Shown here one piece after another: positions 63,367 to 64,000 of a stretch of 64,000 nucleotides of DNA. The position numbers and the translations under genes were made by a program. The DNA is from Geodermatophilaceae bacterium NBWT11 (GTDB taxonomy: Bacteria > Actinomycetota > Actinomycetes > Mycobacteriales > Geodermatophilaceae), in assembly GCA_014218215.1 (NCBI GenBank), contig CP043652.1:4216001-4280000 (forward strand), read 5' to 3'. A model generated the notes under the pieces. The model saw nothing but the letters and a program-made list of their open reading frames with translations, searched no databases and was not told the origin of the DNA. How positions within the stretch are numbered: the stretch's first letter is position 1; every line of letters begins with the position of its first letter.

Positions 63367-64000
63367 CCGCGCCGCCCGTCGGCCCGCCGCCCCGTCCGCG
63401 GGTCGTCATCGGGGTCGACGACTCACCCGGCGCCCGTGCTGGGCTGCGCTGGGGCCTGCCCGAGGCGGTCCGCCGCGGGGCACGCGTCCAGGTCGTGGCC
63501 GCGTTCACCATCGACCACTACTGGTCGGCGCCCTACATGGCCGGCGCCTTCCCCTACGAGGAGATCCGGGACGACACCGCCCGGCGGGCCCGCCAGGTCG
63601 TCGCCGAGGTCACCGCCGAACTGGTCGCGGCCGGGTCAGCTGGCGTGGACGACCTGACGGTGGACGTCGTGACCGAAGCGGGTTCCCCGGCGCTGGAGCT
63701 GGTCGAGCGCTCGCGCGGTGCCGCCCTGCTGGTGGTGGGCTCCCGGGGGCGCGGCTCGGTGCGGAGCCTGCTGCTGGGGTCGGTGTCCCTGCACTGCGCC
63801 GGGCACGCGCACTCCCCGCTGGTGGTCGTCCCGGCCTCACCCACGGACGCTGTGACCGTGGGCCGCCGGCGGGTGGTCGTCGGCATCGACGGCTCACCGG
63901 CTGCGGCCGCGGCGTTGCTGGCCGCGTTCGCGGCGGCCGCACGTGCCGACGCCGTGGTGGACGTGGTCGCCGCCTACGACGACGGCAGCACCTGGACGTC
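63363..64000 (+). CDS. Universal stress protein (partial)
   Basis: Starts at a GTG overlapping the DUF4342 stop and runs off the window after 212 residues. Domain 1 is complete: VVIGVDDSPGARAG to GSRGRGSVRSLLLGSVSLHC with the intact G-x2-G-x9-G-S loop. Domain 2 begins VVVGIDGSPAAAAA and is cut. Therefore another tandem USP of about 290-300 residues is expected. Confidence 0.88.
   Translation, partial: MTAPPVGPPPRPRVVIGVDDSPGARAGLRWGLPEAVRRGARVQVVAAFTIDHYWSAPYMAGAFPYEEIRDDTARRARQVVAEVTAELVAAGSAGVDDLTVDVVTEAGSPALELVERSRGAALLVVGSRGRGSVRSLLLGSVSLHCAGHAHSPLVVVPASPTDAVTVGRRRVVVGIDGSPAAAAALLAAFAAAARADAVVDVVAAYDDGSTWT

Overview
The window is very GC-rich (roughly 73 percent by eye) with GTG and ATG starts, pervasive ATGA/GTGA start-stop overlaps and strong third-position GC bias. 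The gene families (BKACE catabolism, a mycofactocin-type SDR, DUF222/HNH, a DevS-like kinase, Acg nitroreductases, an Rv1733c-like protein) point to a high-GC actinomycete. Overall style suggests Geodermatophilaceae or a relative; that placement is inference. No rRNA, tRNA, CRISPR array or insertion sequence was seen.

Layout. (1) 1-10843: two ABC permeases and an IclR regulator on the minus strand diverge from nine tightly coupled plus-strand catabolic genes (DUF6282, BKACE, double cupin, HpaI-type aldolase, SDR, Fe-ADH, ALDH, CoA-transferase A and B). This looks like a complete degradative route for an unidentified compound. (2) 11175-15500: a SAM methyltransferase and MTHFR-like pair, a TetR gene, an SDR and a frameshifted mycofactocin-type SDR. 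(3) 15552-24843: a DevS/DosS-like kinase, a PAS-GGDEF-EAL protein, an Rv1733c-like protein, a flavodoxin-domain protein, an Acg-like nitroreductase and small unknown proteins. (4) 24958-35228: an APC-type permease, kdpED and kdpFABC with extra tiny membrane ORFs. (5) 35316-47288: a DUF2268 protein, a CDF exporter with SmtB-like regulator, an acr3/arsC/arsR arsenic module, an ANTAR protein, a broken HNH gene with an SOS-like box, VOC/MarR genes, a hydrolase next to a broken TetR gene, and a LOV-GAF-SpoIIE phosphatase. (6) 47338-64000: a stress/hypoxia-type island with universal stress proteins, phosphoketolase, two P-type ATPases, a second flavodoxin-domain protein, SulP, a second nitroreductase, SHOCT and DUF4342 proteins.

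Two regulatory layers recur. A 16-bp near-palindrome, AGGGAC-N4-GNCCCT, resembling the mycobacterial DosR box, lies upstream of many genes in regions 3, 5 and 6. At five genes it sits 34-36 nt before a start codon that has no Shine-Dalgarno but has an xAnnnT hexamer at about -12, which suggests DosR-type control of leaderless mRNAs. Second, tandem GTCARG half-sites with an exact 11-bp period occur upstream of kdpF, upstream of kdpD and upstream of the APC permease, which suggests that KdpE also controls that permease and that it is a potassium transporter of the KimA type.

Several genes are broken: a frameshifted SDR, N-terminally lost cupredoxin and methyltransferase remnants, an HNH gene with an amber codon and a frameshift, and a TetR gene with an in-frame TGA. 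The single-base lesions could be sequencing errors. Start codons were moved from the longest frame where a Shine-Dalgarno, overlap or operator argued for it.
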